Below are positions 19,517 through 29,214 of a stretch of DNA of 43,882 nucleotides, in pieces. Source of the DNA: Colwellia sp. MB3u-41 (GTDB taxonomy: Bacteria > Pseudomonadota > Gammaproteobacteria > Enterobacterales > Alteromonadaceae). The notes below the pieces were generated by a model that was not told the origin of the DNA, did no database searches, and saw nothing but the letters and a program-made list of their open reading frames with translations. Each line of letters starts with the position of its first letter. The first letter of the stretch is position 1. Where the stretch lies: assembly GCF_014076845.1 (NCBI RefSeq), contig NZ_JACGUT010000033.1, forward strand, positions 1-43,882, in the 5' to 3' direction. The translations under genes and the position numbers were made by a program.

Positions 19517-20899
19517 TTAACTTAATATCTTTATATAGATATCTTTATCCGCTTTACTTACTAAATTTGAATTGTGCCATAATAAGTTATAGTGACCTGA
19601 CATTTTTTCACATGATTTTTTTAAATCTAAAAACCTTTTAATAGCAAGCTCAGAGTGCCCTAAAGCTTCATATTGGTTTGATATAATGGAAGCTTCCATA
19701 GCAACCAGTGGTTTTTGCTTTAATTTTAACCCGTTACGGTTAAGTAAGTCATACATAGAATATTCACGACAAGTTCCACAGCGAAATCCTGCACTATCAG
19801 CATATCCCAAAGAACTGTCATAAGTTAATCCATTATTTTCCCATAACAAAGGCGTAATACCAATATCATACCGAAGATAATGTTGACGACCACCTATGTT
19901 GTCTTGTGGTAAATCAGCTTTTTTAAGTGCAGTTTTAAGTGAATCTACTGATTTCTTAAATAAAATGGGATCATTAAATGTATTATAACCGGGGTGAATA
20001 CCTATTTCATGACCTCTTTGTGTAATTTCAGTGATCAATTCTTGTAAATACTCCCCACTTAAGTCAAAGTTGCTATCTAGTTTCGATGAGTGGTCCGCTA
20101 TAAAGTAAAAAGCGACCCGATTACCCAGCTTTTCATTTACATCCATTATCCAGGATAAAGCGTCTCTATAGGAATCCTCAAAATCTAAACCTAAGACTCT
20201 ACGTAAGTAGCTATTAACCATTTTTAACGGTCTGTGAATCGACCTATCCCTGTATAATGCTGCTCCCCCCCCTCTAATCAAAGAGGCAATGCTAAAATGC
20301 GCAGGGTGAAAAGGCCAATCAACGTCGCAGGACACAACATTAGAGAAAATGCTTTCTTTCCTTTTCAATTCAGGCCAAGTGCGCTTCATACCTGCCCAAA
20401 GAATTTCTACATACTCATCAACTAAAGGCCGATCTAGGAAACCTTCTATATGTGCAACTGATGCCTTTGCGGGGAAACGATTATGCAAGTCTCTATCTAA
20501 TACAACAAGTTCTTCGTATCGAGATAGGAGAAAAAAAACACTACCTAAAATATCCATATGAAAATGAAAATCACCATCATTTATTTCTATGCCTGATTTT
20601 CCATATAAGACGGGGACATAATCTTGTATCATATCAACTTTTAAACCATCAGTTCTTGGTGTCCAAGATTCTAATGGCTGTTGGGGCATACTACTTGGAC
20701 TTAACCATGCTTTAGAAGAACAATTAAAAAAATCAATACTAGTTGTGATGAGATTTTTACTATCACTATTCTCAATAATTAATACATCTGTATTTATGGT
20801 CTCTATCGAGAACTCAAGTCCTAAAAACTCATCAAAAACAACTTTTAATATATAAGAAAATTCGTTAGAACATATCTTTGGGCATTTAATAATCAACAT
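19517..20899 (-). CDS. Polysaccharide deacetylase-like protein (NodB/CE4 fold with N-terminal domain)
   Basis: 460 residues. From about 185 the protein has a CE4-like core: SCDVDWPFHP (190-199) with the Asp pair D192/D194, and GHEIGIHPGYN (296-306), where H297 and H302 can be the metal histidines; later RQHYLRYDI. The first 180 residues form a separate domain seen in related polysaccharide-locus proteins (DUF7033 type, from memory). No signal peptide is visible, so a cytoplasmic action on a lipid-linked or nucleotide-linked amino sugar is possible. A G8 run (20265-20272) encodes GGG at 210-212. Its start abuts a stop codon of an apparent upstream gene stub. Confidence 0.78.
   Translation of the reverse strand: MLIIKCPKICSNEFSYILKVVFDEFLGLEFSIETINTDVLIIENSDSKNLITTSIDFFNCSSKAWLSPSSMPQQPLESWTPRTDGLKVDMIQDYVPVLYGKSGIEINDGDFHFHMDILGSVFFLLSRYEELVVLDRDLHNRFPAKASVAHIEGFLDRPLVDEYVEILWAGMKRTWPELKRKESIFSNVVSCDVDWPFHPAHFSIASLIRGGGAALYRDRSIHRPLKMVNSYLRRVLGLDFEDSYRDALSWIMDVNEKLGNRVAFYFIADHSSKLDSNFDLSGEYLQELITEITQRGHEIGIHPGYNTFNDPILFKKSVDSLKTALKKADLPQDNIGGRQHYLRYDIGITPLLWENNGLTYDSSLGYADSAGFRCGTCREYSMYDLLNRNGLKLKQKPLVAMEASIISNQYEALGHSELAIKRFLDLKKSCEKMSGHYNLLWHNSNLVSKADKDIYIKILS
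20265..20272 (-). other. G8 homopolymer inside the deacetylase gene
   Basis: Eight G on the coding strand encode the RGGGA segment around residue 210. Slippage would truncate the protein just after the first catalytic motif. Possible contingency tract, weaker than the G10 in wzy. Confidence 0.45.
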
Positions 20900-20995
20900 C
20901 TACTTATACAACCTCTTAACAATATCAGCTATTGGTGAACGGATAGTCTTATATAATGAACTACAGATAGAATTAAAAGACCAGTCAACATCACA
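20900..20995 (-). pseudogene. Possible 3' stub of a lost gene next to the IS remnant
   Basis: On the minus strand, about 31 open codons read CDVDWSFNSICSSLYKTIRS then PIADIVKRLYK and a TAG that directly precedes the ATG of the deacetylase. Upstream there are three stops within a few codons. The CDVDW start resembles the deacetylase motif, so it could be a decayed duplicate; it could equally be the tail of an unrelated gene cut by the IS3 insertion, or chance. Confidence 0.3.
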
Positions 20996-21119
20996 GGTTT
21001 ATGGCTATTATAATTTACTATTTTACTTAACATATAATTATCAGAATAATTGGGCATATTCTAAAGCATTTCAGTGTATTCATCTACAGTTGACTACTCC
21101 AAAAACCTATATTTGTAGA

Positions 21120-21695
<576 letters not shown>

Positions 21696-21753
21696 CACTT
21701 ACTATAATTTACGATTATTGGCTCGTGACAATGACAACATATATTAATCAATG

Positions 21754-23652
21754 TTATTCAATAAGACCGACTAGAATAGTAGCCCCAGCAACAGATGGAT
21801 GGTCGTCGTCAAAGTATAGAGGGATGCCGTTTTTTACTGCAAAACAACTTTTTTCATCACAAAAAAGATCAGAGGGTTTTAACAAGTGGACATTTTTAGG
21901 ATATTTTGCATTTTCAAAATGATGAATCATGAATTTATTTCTTTGATTATACCAATTTAAATCGGTATTTATAATATTCAACAGACTTGAATTATTTTTA
22001 TAAGCTAGACCAATAAGCTTATTTACATTCCTTGTTAACTCTGGAATCGGGTAGAAGATATAAACATTATCCTTATTTTTGGCTAGTACGTTAATAACAT
22101 TATCAATGTTTTTTGTTCTCCGCATTACTTCATCTGTTAATATTTGCTCTTCAATTTTAGGGTAACCAGCAGCATCACCACCAAATAGATCAGAAGTGAA
22201 TCGATGATTTAGCAAAACGCTCTTTATTTTTTTATCCTTTAGAATATAGTCTAATGATTCGTTATACCAACGCGAGCATTTATTATATGAATTCACTTCT
22301 CGGTAAGATGAAGGGCAACTTGAAAAGCTAAAGTGCTTTAAACCAATATCATTTACTTTCAACTTTTCAGCCAATGCATATGCAATTTCAACAGTATGAC
22401 TATCTCCAAGTACTGCCCAAGTAATATTTGAACCAAAGTATTCACAAGATAAACCGGGTGTTTGATAATTATTGATATGACATTTCTGCCTAAAGGGACT
22501 CGGTTCTGCAGACTTTACCAATGCTTTATAATCGTTTGTAGCTCGGTCAATGTATCCATTTTCAATAAAAACAACACTTCCAAGCGCTCCCACTACTATC
22601 AGCATATAAATAGGTTTTAACTTTAAGAATTCTAATAAACCAACAAAATCGTTTTTAAACCTTATTTTTTCGACATATTTATAACTTAAAAAACCTAACA
22701 GTATCGATAAGAAAACCCCTAAAAAAGTAAAGACTACATCAAGTGAAAAATAGTAAATACCGACTACTAATGGCCAATGCCATAAATAAATAGAATAAGA
22801 CCATGTACCAATTCTTTGCATAAAAGCATTACCTGTAATTATACTATTATGACGTTGAGATTGGATAACTAAAAATGAGCCCATAACAGGGAATAAAGCT
22901 AAGTATCCAGGCCAAGGGGTACCCTTTGTTATAAAAAAATAAGAGCCAATAATAAGAGAAATCCCCACCCACTCGATATACAGTTTCCTATTATTTCGAA
23001 TATTAAATGGGTAAAGATAAGCAACTCCTCCGAGCATCATCTCCCAAGCCCTAGTCGGTAACAAATAATAGGCAGCGTTTGGCCATTTGTAAGTTAGTAT
23101 AATTGAAAAAACTAAACCTATAATTGTACCAATTAAAACCAATAGCTTTAACTTCTTAAATGACAACAGCTTTTTCATAACTACAAGTATAATTGGATAA
23201 ACTATGTAGAACTGCCATTCAACAGACAGCGACCAAGTATGCAATAGCCACTTACCATGTGATTCTGCGTCAAAGTAGCCCGACTCTCGCCAAAATATGA
23301 TATTCGAGATAAAAGTTATACTGCTGGCAATGTGCTTTCCTAATGTTTTAAATTCAACTGGCGCAAGCCAAAACACTCCAAAGCAAAGTAAGACAAGACA
23401 GAGCCCAGCTAATGCAGGAATAATTCTATTAGCTCGTGCTACATAAAATTTCAATATAGAAAAGGTTTCTAACTCTAATCCTTTAAATATTATGCTTGTC
23501 ATTAAAAAACCTGAAATGACAAAAAATACATCTACACCTGCAAAACCACCAGGTAACCAAGAGGCATTAAAATGAAACAGTACAACGGCAATTACTGCAA
23601 TAGCTCTTAACCCATTAATATCTTTTCTAAACTGCAAAGTACGGTTCTCCAT
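21754..23652 (-). CDS. OafA/YrhL-type acyltransferase with C-terminal SGNH domain
   Basis: A 632-residue integral membrane O-acyltransferase. The N-terminal 370 residues are an Acyltransferase_3 domain: FRKDINGLRAIAVIAVVLFH with the usual early His, GVDVFFVISGFLMT, and about ten membrane spans. From about 390 a periplasmic SGNH-type domain follows, with block I VLGDSHTVEIAYA (near 419) and block V DDDHPS (D615 to H618). Such fused proteins transfer acetyl or other acyl groups to glycans across the inner membrane. In this locus it could add the product of the neighbouring ACP/ligase module, but acetylation is the default guess. It is 50 bp downstream of the SDR. Confidence 0.9.
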   Translation of the reverse strand: MENRTLQFRKDINGLRAIAVIAVVLFHFNASWLPGGFAGVDVFFVISGFLMTSIIFKGLELETFSILKFYVARANRIIPALAGLCLVLLCFGVFWLAPVEFKTLGKHIASSITFISNIIFWRESGYFDAESHGKWLLHTWSLSVEWQFYIVYPIILVVMKKLLSFKKLKLLVLIGTIIGLVFSIILTYKWPNAAYYLLPTRAWEMMLGGVAYLYPFNIRNNRKLYIEWVGISLIIGSYFFITKGTPWPGYLALFPVMGSFLVIQSQRHNSIITGNAFMQRIGTWSYSIYLWHWPLVVGIYYFSLDVVFTFLGVFLSILLGFLSYKYVEKIRFKNDFVGLLEFLKLKPIYMLIVVGALGSVVFIENGYIDRATNDYKALVKSAEPSPFRQKCHINNYQTPGLSCEYFGSNITWAVLGDSHTVEIAYALAEKLKVNDIGLKHFSFSSCPSSYREVNSYNKCSRWYNESLDYILKDKKIKSVLLNHRFTSDLFGGDAAGYPKIEEQILTDEVMRRTKNIDNVINVLAKNKDNVYIFYPIPELTRNVNKLIGLAYKNNSSLLNIINTDLNWYNQRNKFMIHHFENAKYPKNVHLLKPSDLFCDEKSCFAVKNGIPLYFDDDHPSVAGATILVGLIE

Positions 23653-23702
23653 TAACTAAAAAATTACACACTACAAATAAAAACAGCTATTTATTACTAG
23701 CC

Positions 23703-24419
23703 TTATCGAGTTATTCCGCGATCAATAGTTATTACTTGCCCGGTAATATTTCTAGCCGAATCGGACAATAAGAACTCTATGGTATCAACTATTTCTTGTG
23801 GATAAATTTTTGAATTTAAACAAGCTCGGTTATCCAATTCAGTAAGACTTGCTTCATCCATGAGTGCTGCCATCTTGGATTCAACAACAGCAGGGGCGAT
23901 TGCATTTACTCTTATTCCAAAGCCCCCTAGTTCTGTGGCCATTACTTTTGACGTATGAATTAGAGCCGCTTTAGATGCGCCGTAAGCAATTGTACCTTTA
24001 TCACTTAAAACTCCTGCGGTCGATGCAATATTTAAGATACAGCCAGTTTTCCTTCTTAACATTTTCCGGACCAACTGCTGAGTAAAGTCAATGATTGCAA
24101 AATAATTAATATCAAAAATTTGTTTTATTTCCTCTGGCTTCGTCAACATAAAGCTTCCTCCATGAGCTACGCCGACACAATTAACTATTGCATATACCTC
24201 TTTATAACTTTTTTTAATTTGACTTACACATTCCTTAATTAGCAGTGAATCTGAAAAATCACATACATATAGTGTTAAATCATCATTAACTTCTAGACCA
24301 GACGTAGCGATATCTCTAACGCATGCTACAACATGATATCCCGACTCTATTAACTTTTTAGTAAGTGGAGTACCTATATCACCAGCAGCACCTGTAACTA
24401 CAACTACTTGTTTATCCAT
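23703..24419 (-). CDS. SDR family NAD(P)-dependent oxidoreductase (FabG-like)
   Basis: A 238-residue classical short-chain dehydrogenase. It shows TGAAGDIG at 9-16 (cofactor), NCVGVAHG, the catalytic Ser133 in NIASTAG, YGASK with Tyr146 and Lys150, and NAIAPAVVESKM. Closest in style to 3-oxoacyl-ACP reductases. An in-frame extension begins with TTG at 24437; I use the ATG at 24419 because it lies 1 bp after the preceding stop and the family starts here. As part of the ACP/ligase/LuxC/LuxE/FabZ/GMC run it may reduce a keto group on an acyl chain or on a sugar. Confidence 0.88.
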   Translation of the reverse strand: MDKQVVVVTGAAGDIGTPLTKKLIESGYHVVACVRDIATSGLEVNDDLTLYVCDFSDSLLIKECVSQIKKSYKEVYAIVNCVGVAHGGSFMLTKPEEIKQIFDINYFAIIDFTQQLVRKMLRRKTGCILNIASTAGVLSDKGTIAYGASKAALIHTSKVMATELGGFGIRVNAIAPAVVESKMAALMDEASLTELDNRACLNSKIYPQEIVDTIEFLLSDSARNITGQVITIDRGITR

Positions 24420-24420
24420 G

Positions 24421-24789
24421 TTAATCATCTCTTTCAAATACGGGGATCAATAAATCAAAATCGATATCCGGCAGCGTTCTATAATTGGGGAAGATAGTTT
24501 TCCGCCCGGACTGAATATTAATCAAAACAGTAGGGTGGGTGAAATATAAAGAAAGGGAGGTATTGATTAGATTCCCTGCTTCTTTAGGGTGTTTTTTTTT
24601 GAATAATTTCAAAAAATCATTCACATCAACGCAGGTTAACTCAATTTTCAGTTCACTAATTAATGATGTAATTAGTGCCTCAGTATTAGGTTCAAACAGC
24701 TCTAAATTAACATCTAAACTCTCAAATGATGGAAGTTTCTGGCTTGCAGGATACATTTTACATAACAAAACAAAAATAGAGTTATTCAT
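24421..24789 (-). CDS. Small protein of unknown function, likely partner of the GMC oxidoreductase
   Basis: 122 residues, soluble, no signal peptide or membrane span. It overlaps the GMC gene end by 8 bp and ends 1 bp before the SDR start, so it is tightly coupled. The C-terminal half (SLYFTHPTVLINIQSGRKTI, then FPNYRTLPDIDFDLLIPVFE) recalls small accessory subunits encoded beside GMC dehydrogenases (gluconate 2-dehydrogenase subunit 3-like), where a pattern like 'yy..P.V...lG...pP.P.G......d..lL.pV' occurs. This is memory-based resemblance, not a database match. An A9 run (24592-24600 on the coding strand) encodes lysines near residue 65. Confidence 0.6.
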   Translation of the reverse strand: MNNSIFVLLCKMYPASQKLPSFESLDVNLELFEPNTEALITSLISELKIELTCVDVNDFLKLFKKKHPKEAGNLINTSLSLYFTHPTVLINIQSGRKTIFPNYRTLPDIDFDLLIPVFERDD

Positions 24790-26365
24790 ATTTTTTTATT
24801 ATCTGGTCAGTTAAATAGAGCGCAACACTTTGTATGGTATTCGCTGGGTTTACACAGGAGCCAGTTACAAAGCATGAAGAATCGACAATAAATAAGCCTT
24901 TTACGTCATGTGATTGGCCATCAGAGTCTACAACCGACGTTTTGGGATCTGATCCCATTTTACATGTTCCCATTAAATGCCAACCAGTATTCCTCACAGG
25001 CCCATAGGCATACGTTTTTTTAGCTCCGGCTGCCTTTAGTACTTCTTTGGCGTTAGACATACCGTGCTTCATCATAGCCATTGTATTATCTGAAACCTTA
25101 TAATGGACTTTTACACCTCGACTTCCAAACCGATCAAGGTCATCAGACAATTCGACTCGATTATTTGCATCTGGTAAATCATCACATATTATCGAAATAG
25201 AAAGCTGTTTTTTATAGGTGTTAAAAAAGTCATCTGAAAGTTTCTGACCAAATTTCAACTTTCTCTTACTTAAAGCCGATGTAGCAGCTTCTAATGGACC
25301 AGTTCCACGCAATACATGCATCATATAACCCAGATCAAAATTTTCAGTTGGGTTTCTATAATGCTCTAGGCTATATATCATGCATCCTTGAGGTCCAATA
25401 TCAGTATCTAATTCTTCTTCAAATACACCTTCAACATACCCTAAAGGGTGAATCATTAAGTTTTTGCCTATGAGTCCACTTGAATTAGCTATGCTAGAGC
25501 CTGTTACTGAGTCTTTCGAATTTAGCAAAACTCTCGGAGTACCAATTGCACTCGCAGCCAAAATAACACCTTTAGCTAAAAGAGTCCTTCGTACTCCATC
25601 TGGGTCAAAGTAAACAACGCCTTTTGCAACGTTATTTTCTACGATGATAGAGTCTACTGAACATTCTGCAAGTAGATCTAGTCCGAGCTTTTTCGCCTTT
25701 GCTAGATATGTAATGTCTACGCTTGACTTAGCTCCTTGTGGGCAACCTGTATTGCATGGCCCTAAGTTGATACAAGCATCTCTGCCGTTTCGCTGCTTAG
25801 TTGAGATAGCACCATAACTAGGCCACCAATGCCATCCCTTACTATTAAATGCTTTTCCTAGCATTTCTCCAGTTTTACCTATTGGGATCGGTGGTAACAG
25901 TTCTTCTATATCAGGGTATTTTGGATCTCCGACTAAACCAGCTACTGCCATTTCAATTTCGTTGATTTCAAAATAAGGTTTTATATTTTCATAGCTAATA
26001 GGCCAGTCTTCACAGAGTCCTTCATTGCTTTTTAATTTAAAATCATTTGGTTGAAAACGAGGAAAGTGTGCGGAATAGATAATTGTCGAACCGCCCACAG
26101 CGTTGTAATTACAAACGGCAATCGGTGATTCTGAATCATCTACAGGATAATCAGCTTGATTTTTCCTTGTAGATGCTACAGGAGAAAATTCATTCGTTTT
26201 TTTAATTTCCCAATCAGTGCCAGTAGTTGGATATTTACCAGGGTCCAATTCAGGTCCCCTTTCTAAACAAGCGACTTTAAACCCCTTATTTACCAAACGC
26301 CAAACAGCAGCGGCGCCAGCGGCGCCACTACCTATCACGAGGAAGTCATAATCTATCTTATTCAT
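24782..26365 (-). CDS. GMC family FAD-dependent oxidoreductase
   Basis: A 527-residue glucose-methanol-choline oxidoreductase. The FAD-binding loop is FLVIGSGAAGAAAVWRLV at about 8-25, with ERG ending the second strand. AVGGSTIIYSAHFPRF is the second FAD motif. GPCNTGCPQGAKSSVDITY is a cysteine-containing segment common in this subgroup. The C-terminal substrate domain ends with GWHLMGTCKMGSDP (active-site His) and SCVNPANTIQSVALYLTDQ (active-site Asn). It should oxidise an alcohol; no signal peptide, so cytoplasmic unless carried by a partner. It overlaps the FabZ-like gene by 4 bp and the small 122-residue protein by 8 bp. In context it may act on an acyl-chain or sugar hydroxyl. Confidence 0.92.
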   Translation of the reverse strand: MNKIDYDFLVIGSGAAGAAAVWRLVNKGFKVACLERGPELDPGKYPTTGTDWEIKKTNEFSPVASTRKNQADYPVDDSESPIAVCNYNAVGGSTIIYSAHFPRFQPNDFKLKSNEGLCEDWPISYENIKPYFEINEIEMAVAGLVGDPKYPDIEELLPPIPIGKTGEMLGKAFNSKGWHWWPSYGAISTKQRNGRDACINLGPCNTGCPQGAKSSVDITYLAKAKKLGLDLLAECSVDSIIVENNVAKGVVYFDPDGVRRTLLAKGVILAASAIGTPRVLLNSKDSVTGSSIANSSGLIGKNLMIHPLGYVEGVFEEELDTDIGPQGCMIYSLEHYRNPTENFDLGYMMHVLRGTGPLEAATSALSKRKLKFGQKLSDDFFNTYKKQLSISIICDDLPDANNRVELSDDLDRFGSRGVKVHYKVSDNTMAMMKHGMSNAKEVLKAAGAKKTYAYGPVRNTGWHLMGTCKMGSDPKTSVVDSDGQSHDVKGLFIVDSSCFVTGSCVNPANTIQSVALYLTDQIIKKYE

Positions 26366-26820
26366 TTTTTCGGCAAGTAATCTTCTAAAATTTCAGGGAT
26401 AGTGATCATCATTTCTGCTTCACATGCAACTTCGCCATCAGTCATACCAACGGCCTTACCCTTACAAATCCCTCTTTTCCAAGACGAAATAGTAGCTTCA
26501 ATTATTAGTTGTTCTCCCGGAAGAACCTCTTTTCTAAATCGCACGGTATGCTTTAGGGCATGAGTTACCTTACCTTCTAAACCATCTATAGTAGTAAGGG
26601 CAACCGTTAACATCTGCGCCATAGCTTCTAATTGTAGAGCACCAGGCATATTTGGTCCTCCAGGGAAGTGAACCGGAAAGTACCATTCATTATTAGAGAG
26701 ATTCTTATAACCTTTTGCGTATTTTCCCGGTTCAACCTCAGTAACTGAATCTATCATTAAAAATGGGTAACGATTAGGTTGGTATTTTTTTAATTCTTCA
26801 GCATTTAATTTAAAAGCCAT
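26362..26820 (-). CDS. FabZ-like (3R)-hydroxyacyl-ACP dehydratase
   Basis: A 152-residue hotdog-fold protein with RYPFLMIDSVTEVEPGKYAK near the start, then HFPGGPNMPGALQLEAMAQM at 51-70. The catalytic pair of FabZ is preserved as His51 and Glu65, but the usual HFPGHP reads HFPGGP: the second His is Gly. Active FabZ enzymes dehydrate 3-hydroxyacyl-ACP. The housekeeping copy is normally next to lpxD/lpxA, so this is a dedicated version. It overlaps the GMC gene and comes after a hairpin that separates it from the LuxC-like gene. An AGGAA site precedes the ATG. Confidence 0.85.
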   Translation of the reverse strand: MAFKLNAEELKKYQPNRYPFLMIDSVTEVEPGKYAKGYKNLSNNEWYFPVHFPGGPNMPGALQLEAMAQMLTVALTTIDGLEGKVTHALKHTVRFRKEVLPGEQLIIEATISSWKRGICKGKAVGMTDGEVACEAEMMITIPEILEDYLPKK

Positions 26821-26916
26821 GTTAGTTCCTTAAATATTTATTTTATTAAATCGTTTAGCATTAACAGATAACTCAAAAAATTGAGAAAACAGGATTAAAG
26901 CTGTTTGTAAATTATG

Positions 26917-26950
26917 AACATGAAGATAACAGAACGGTTATCTTCATGTT
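26917..26950 (-). terminator. Hairpin between the LuxC-like and FabZ-like genes
   Basis: Perfect 14-bp stem (AACATGAAGATAAC / GTTATCTTCATGTT) with a 6-nt loop, 77 bp after the LuxC-like stop. The following T run is poor on the minus strand (TCATAATTT), so it may be a weak terminator or an mRNA-stabilising hairpin within the operon. Confidence 0.5.
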
Positions 26951-27026
26951 TTAAAGTAGCAGATGTTCAATAAGGGAATACTATATTTCAATATCACCTC
27001 ATGATTTTACATTATCTTCCATTTGG

Positions 27027-28223
27027 TTATCTTAACTCTATCTTTTTTGACAGAGTATCTATCAAGTTTTTCCCGTCCCAATGCATACCAATGCTTAATG
27101 CCTGTCCTACAGGCACAATACGGTCGACTAATTTACCATGTTCAACTATCATAGTTAATAATTCTTTGGGATCTATACCGAAATAAAGCAAAGTCTGTTC
27201 ATTCTTTCGAATATAAGTAGAAATCTCATCTAGTTTAGTGATACCTTTCGAAATAAATGTTCCTAATTTAGGTTTTATCTCTTGGCTATCAGTATCTAAT
27301 AACCACAATTTCCCTGAAGTTTGCTCAACATTGATAGAACCGTTAGTTTTCTCGCAGAATGTAATTACATCTATAAATTTGTCAATTTTTGATACAGTTG
27401 CCAGGTCATAAGAAGACTCAAGGTACTTATTCATTTGATGGATAAACTTTTGCTTAGCTTGGTCTTGCTTAGCTTCATTCCCATACCAATAAATAATTGA
27501 AGGAGAGGAGCAAGCATTTTGATCAACTAAATAGGTGTCATTATAAAAATCCCTGCAAAAGCTCTCCATTTGTACTTCATTTAAACTGATCAAATGTTGG
27601 CAATCCAAGACAACTGAAGACACTCGATCAGGGAAATAAACCTCTATGCACAGAGGCTTTTTATCTAGTTGCCTAAAGAGTTTAACTGTTCTGTCGCCAC
27701 CCCAAACAACTAACGCATCCGAGTTGGCGACCAACTCAATGAGTTTGTTACTATCCCTCTCCGTTCGGACGAAACAATTCGCGAGTCCGATATTTTTAAA
27801 TTCATTTGTATGACATAATTCTAAAAACAAATTAAGAAAAACATCCAACTGTTCAAATTTCTTAGTTGGAATTCTAACAATATTTCGATTACCCGATAAA
27901 AACCCCATTAAAAACGAAAAAGCAAAATTCATTGGAATATTAGAAGGAGCAATATGTAAGCAAGTACCTAAACCGAATCTGAAACTATCACTGTCCGGTG
28001 CTATTTGTGACAACTTCAACTTCATTAAATTCGATTTACGACAATAATATCCGAATGTAATTAAATCAGGGAATTCTTTTGCCGCAGGAGATCTCAGAAT
28101 CGACTTTGAAAGAGAGACTAAGAAGTTGACCCTTTCTTCAGCAAAAATCGGTTTTGAGTTTTTTTGACATAGAGTCTGTAAATCAAAATTTTCTTGAAAC
28201 TCTTTCTCAGATTTATACAGCAT
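27027..28223 (-). CDS. LuxC-like acyl-CoA/acyl-protein reductase
   Basis: A 398-residue protein of the LuxC family, which reduces an activated acyl group to an aldehyde with NADPH. Family marks: GTCLHIAPSNIPMNFAFSFL (about 86-105), SGNRNIVRIP, VVWGGDRTVKLFR, and LVDQNACSSPSI, where Cys238 is the expected acyl-binding nucleophile, as in aldehyde dehydrogenases. I start at the ATG at 28223: GAGG lies 8 bp upstream and it overlaps the LuxE-like stop by 11 bp; a longer frame to 28280 has no such support. The LuxE-LuxC pair is a fatty acid reductase in luminous bacteria, but no luciferase genes are nearby and the genes sit inside a polysaccharide locus. Confidence 0.88.
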   Translation of the reverse strand: MLYKSEKEFQENFDLQTLCQKNSKPIFAEERVNFLVSLSKSILRSPAAKEFPDLITFGYYCRKSNLMKLKLSQIAPDSDSFRFGLGTCLHIAPSNIPMNFAFSFLMGFLSGNRNIVRIPTKKFEQLDVFLNLFLELCHTNEFKNIGLANCFVRTERDSNKLIELVANSDALVVWGGDRTVKLFRQLDKKPLCIEVYFPDRVSSVVLDCQHLISLNEVQMESFCRDFYNDTYLVDQNACSSPSIIYWYGNEAKQDQAKQKFIHQMNKYLESSYDLATVSKIDKFIDVITFCEKTNGSINVEQTSGKLWLLDTDSQEIKPKLGTFISKGITKLDEISTYIRKNEQTLLYFGIDPKELLTMIVEHGKLVDRIVPVGQALSIGMHWDGKNLIDTLSKKIELR

Positions 28224-29211
28224 CACTACACCCTCTAATTTCAGCACTTTGTAATCTTCCTTTAATAACCAAAATGTCACCTTTTCGTCCGCAAGCGCAT
28301 TTTGATGCAGGGTATAAAACGCCGATATCTTCTGTCAATAAAGAGTGCCCAGGATAGCTTTCCTGAATTGTAGAGCAAACCTGGATTATTCCTTCTTCGC
28401 CATATTTATTAACGTCGAATGTTTGGAAATTCCTAATCAGTACATCCCCGTTACTTGGTGCATGTATATGTCCTCTTTCGCATTCAAAGGATATACTTCC
28501 AGTTTGCTCTATCATGCCATAATAGTTATGCACAGCTCCGCAACCAGTATATTCTTTAAGCATCGATTTAAAATTGTTATCCGATACATTTAGATTAACA
28601 AGTTTCTTCCAGCCACCACCATGCAGAATGAAGCTATTTGACAGATCTAATTTTATACCGCTATTTTTCAATGGCTGTATTAAGTATTGATAAAGCATAA
28701 ACGTAAAGCCAAAGATAAATATTTTTTGACCTTCATGTTTTTTTATAAAGTCTTGCACCTCTTGCAACTTTAACTCCATATTACTATCAAGCGCAAAACA
28801 TCTTTTTTTTCCATAAAGCGAAAAACCGTTAACCGCTGCAGTTCGAGCCGTTCGTCCCCTAGCAGTATTTTCTGAGTCGATTATTAGCATAGGAAATCGT
28901 CCACTACCAAAGTATTCTTTAAAAGAATCAGTCAACCCCTTTGATTGCTGTTTTGCTGTATGTTTATCTAGATATATTTTGGACTGTTTTCCGGTAGTAC
29001 CTGAGGACAACATAACTTTAAATACTTCAGTCTCTGCCACACTAAGCAAATCAAACTCTTTAAACGCCCGAACAGGTAAAAAGGGTAAATCAGCAAGCGT
29101 TTTAATTTTTGAAGGAAGCGTTAGCGAGTCAATATAATAAGAGTAAAGTTTACAATTAGCTTTGTGCTGATCTGTTAATTCCATATATCTGTCAAGATTT
29201 AAAGTTTTCAT
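28213..29211 (-). CDS. LuxE-like acyl-protein synthetase
   Basis: A 332-residue protein of the LuxE (PaaK-related, AMP-forming) family. The nucleotide-binding loop is MLSSGTTGKQSKI at 67-79. Also visible are HGGGWKKL at 197-204 and NYYGMIEQTGSISFECERGH at 229-248, the adenylation core. LuxE activates a carboxylic acid as acyl-AMP and passes it to LuxC through a cysteine. It is somewhat shorter than typical LuxE (about 370). It overlaps the LuxC-like gene by 11 bp and follows the ligase gene by 3 bp, implying translational coupling. The acid used is unknown. Confidence 0.88.
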   Translation of the reverse strand: MKTLNLDRYMELTDQHKANCKLYSYYIDSLTLPSKIKTLADLPFLPVRAFKEFDLLSVAETEVFKVMLSSGTTGKQSKIYLDKHTAKQQSKGLTDSFKEYFGSGRFPMLIIDSENTARGRTARTAAVNGFSLYGKKRCFALDSNMELKLQEVQDFIKKHEGQKIFIFGFTFMLYQYLIQPLKNSGIKLDLSNSFILHGGGWKKLVNLNVSDNNFKSMLKEYTGCGAVHNYYGMIEQTGSISFECERGHIHAPSNGDVLIRNFQTFDVNKYGEEGIIQVCSTIQESYPGHSLLTEDIGVLYPASKCACGRKGDILVIKGRLQSAEIRGCSDAV

Positions 29212-29214
29212 CGT

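Noticed and set aside
27027-29211. LuxC/LuxE as a bioluminescence operon
   Set aside because: No luxA, luxB, luxD or luxG in the window, and the genes are embedded with an ACP, ligase and polysaccharide genes.
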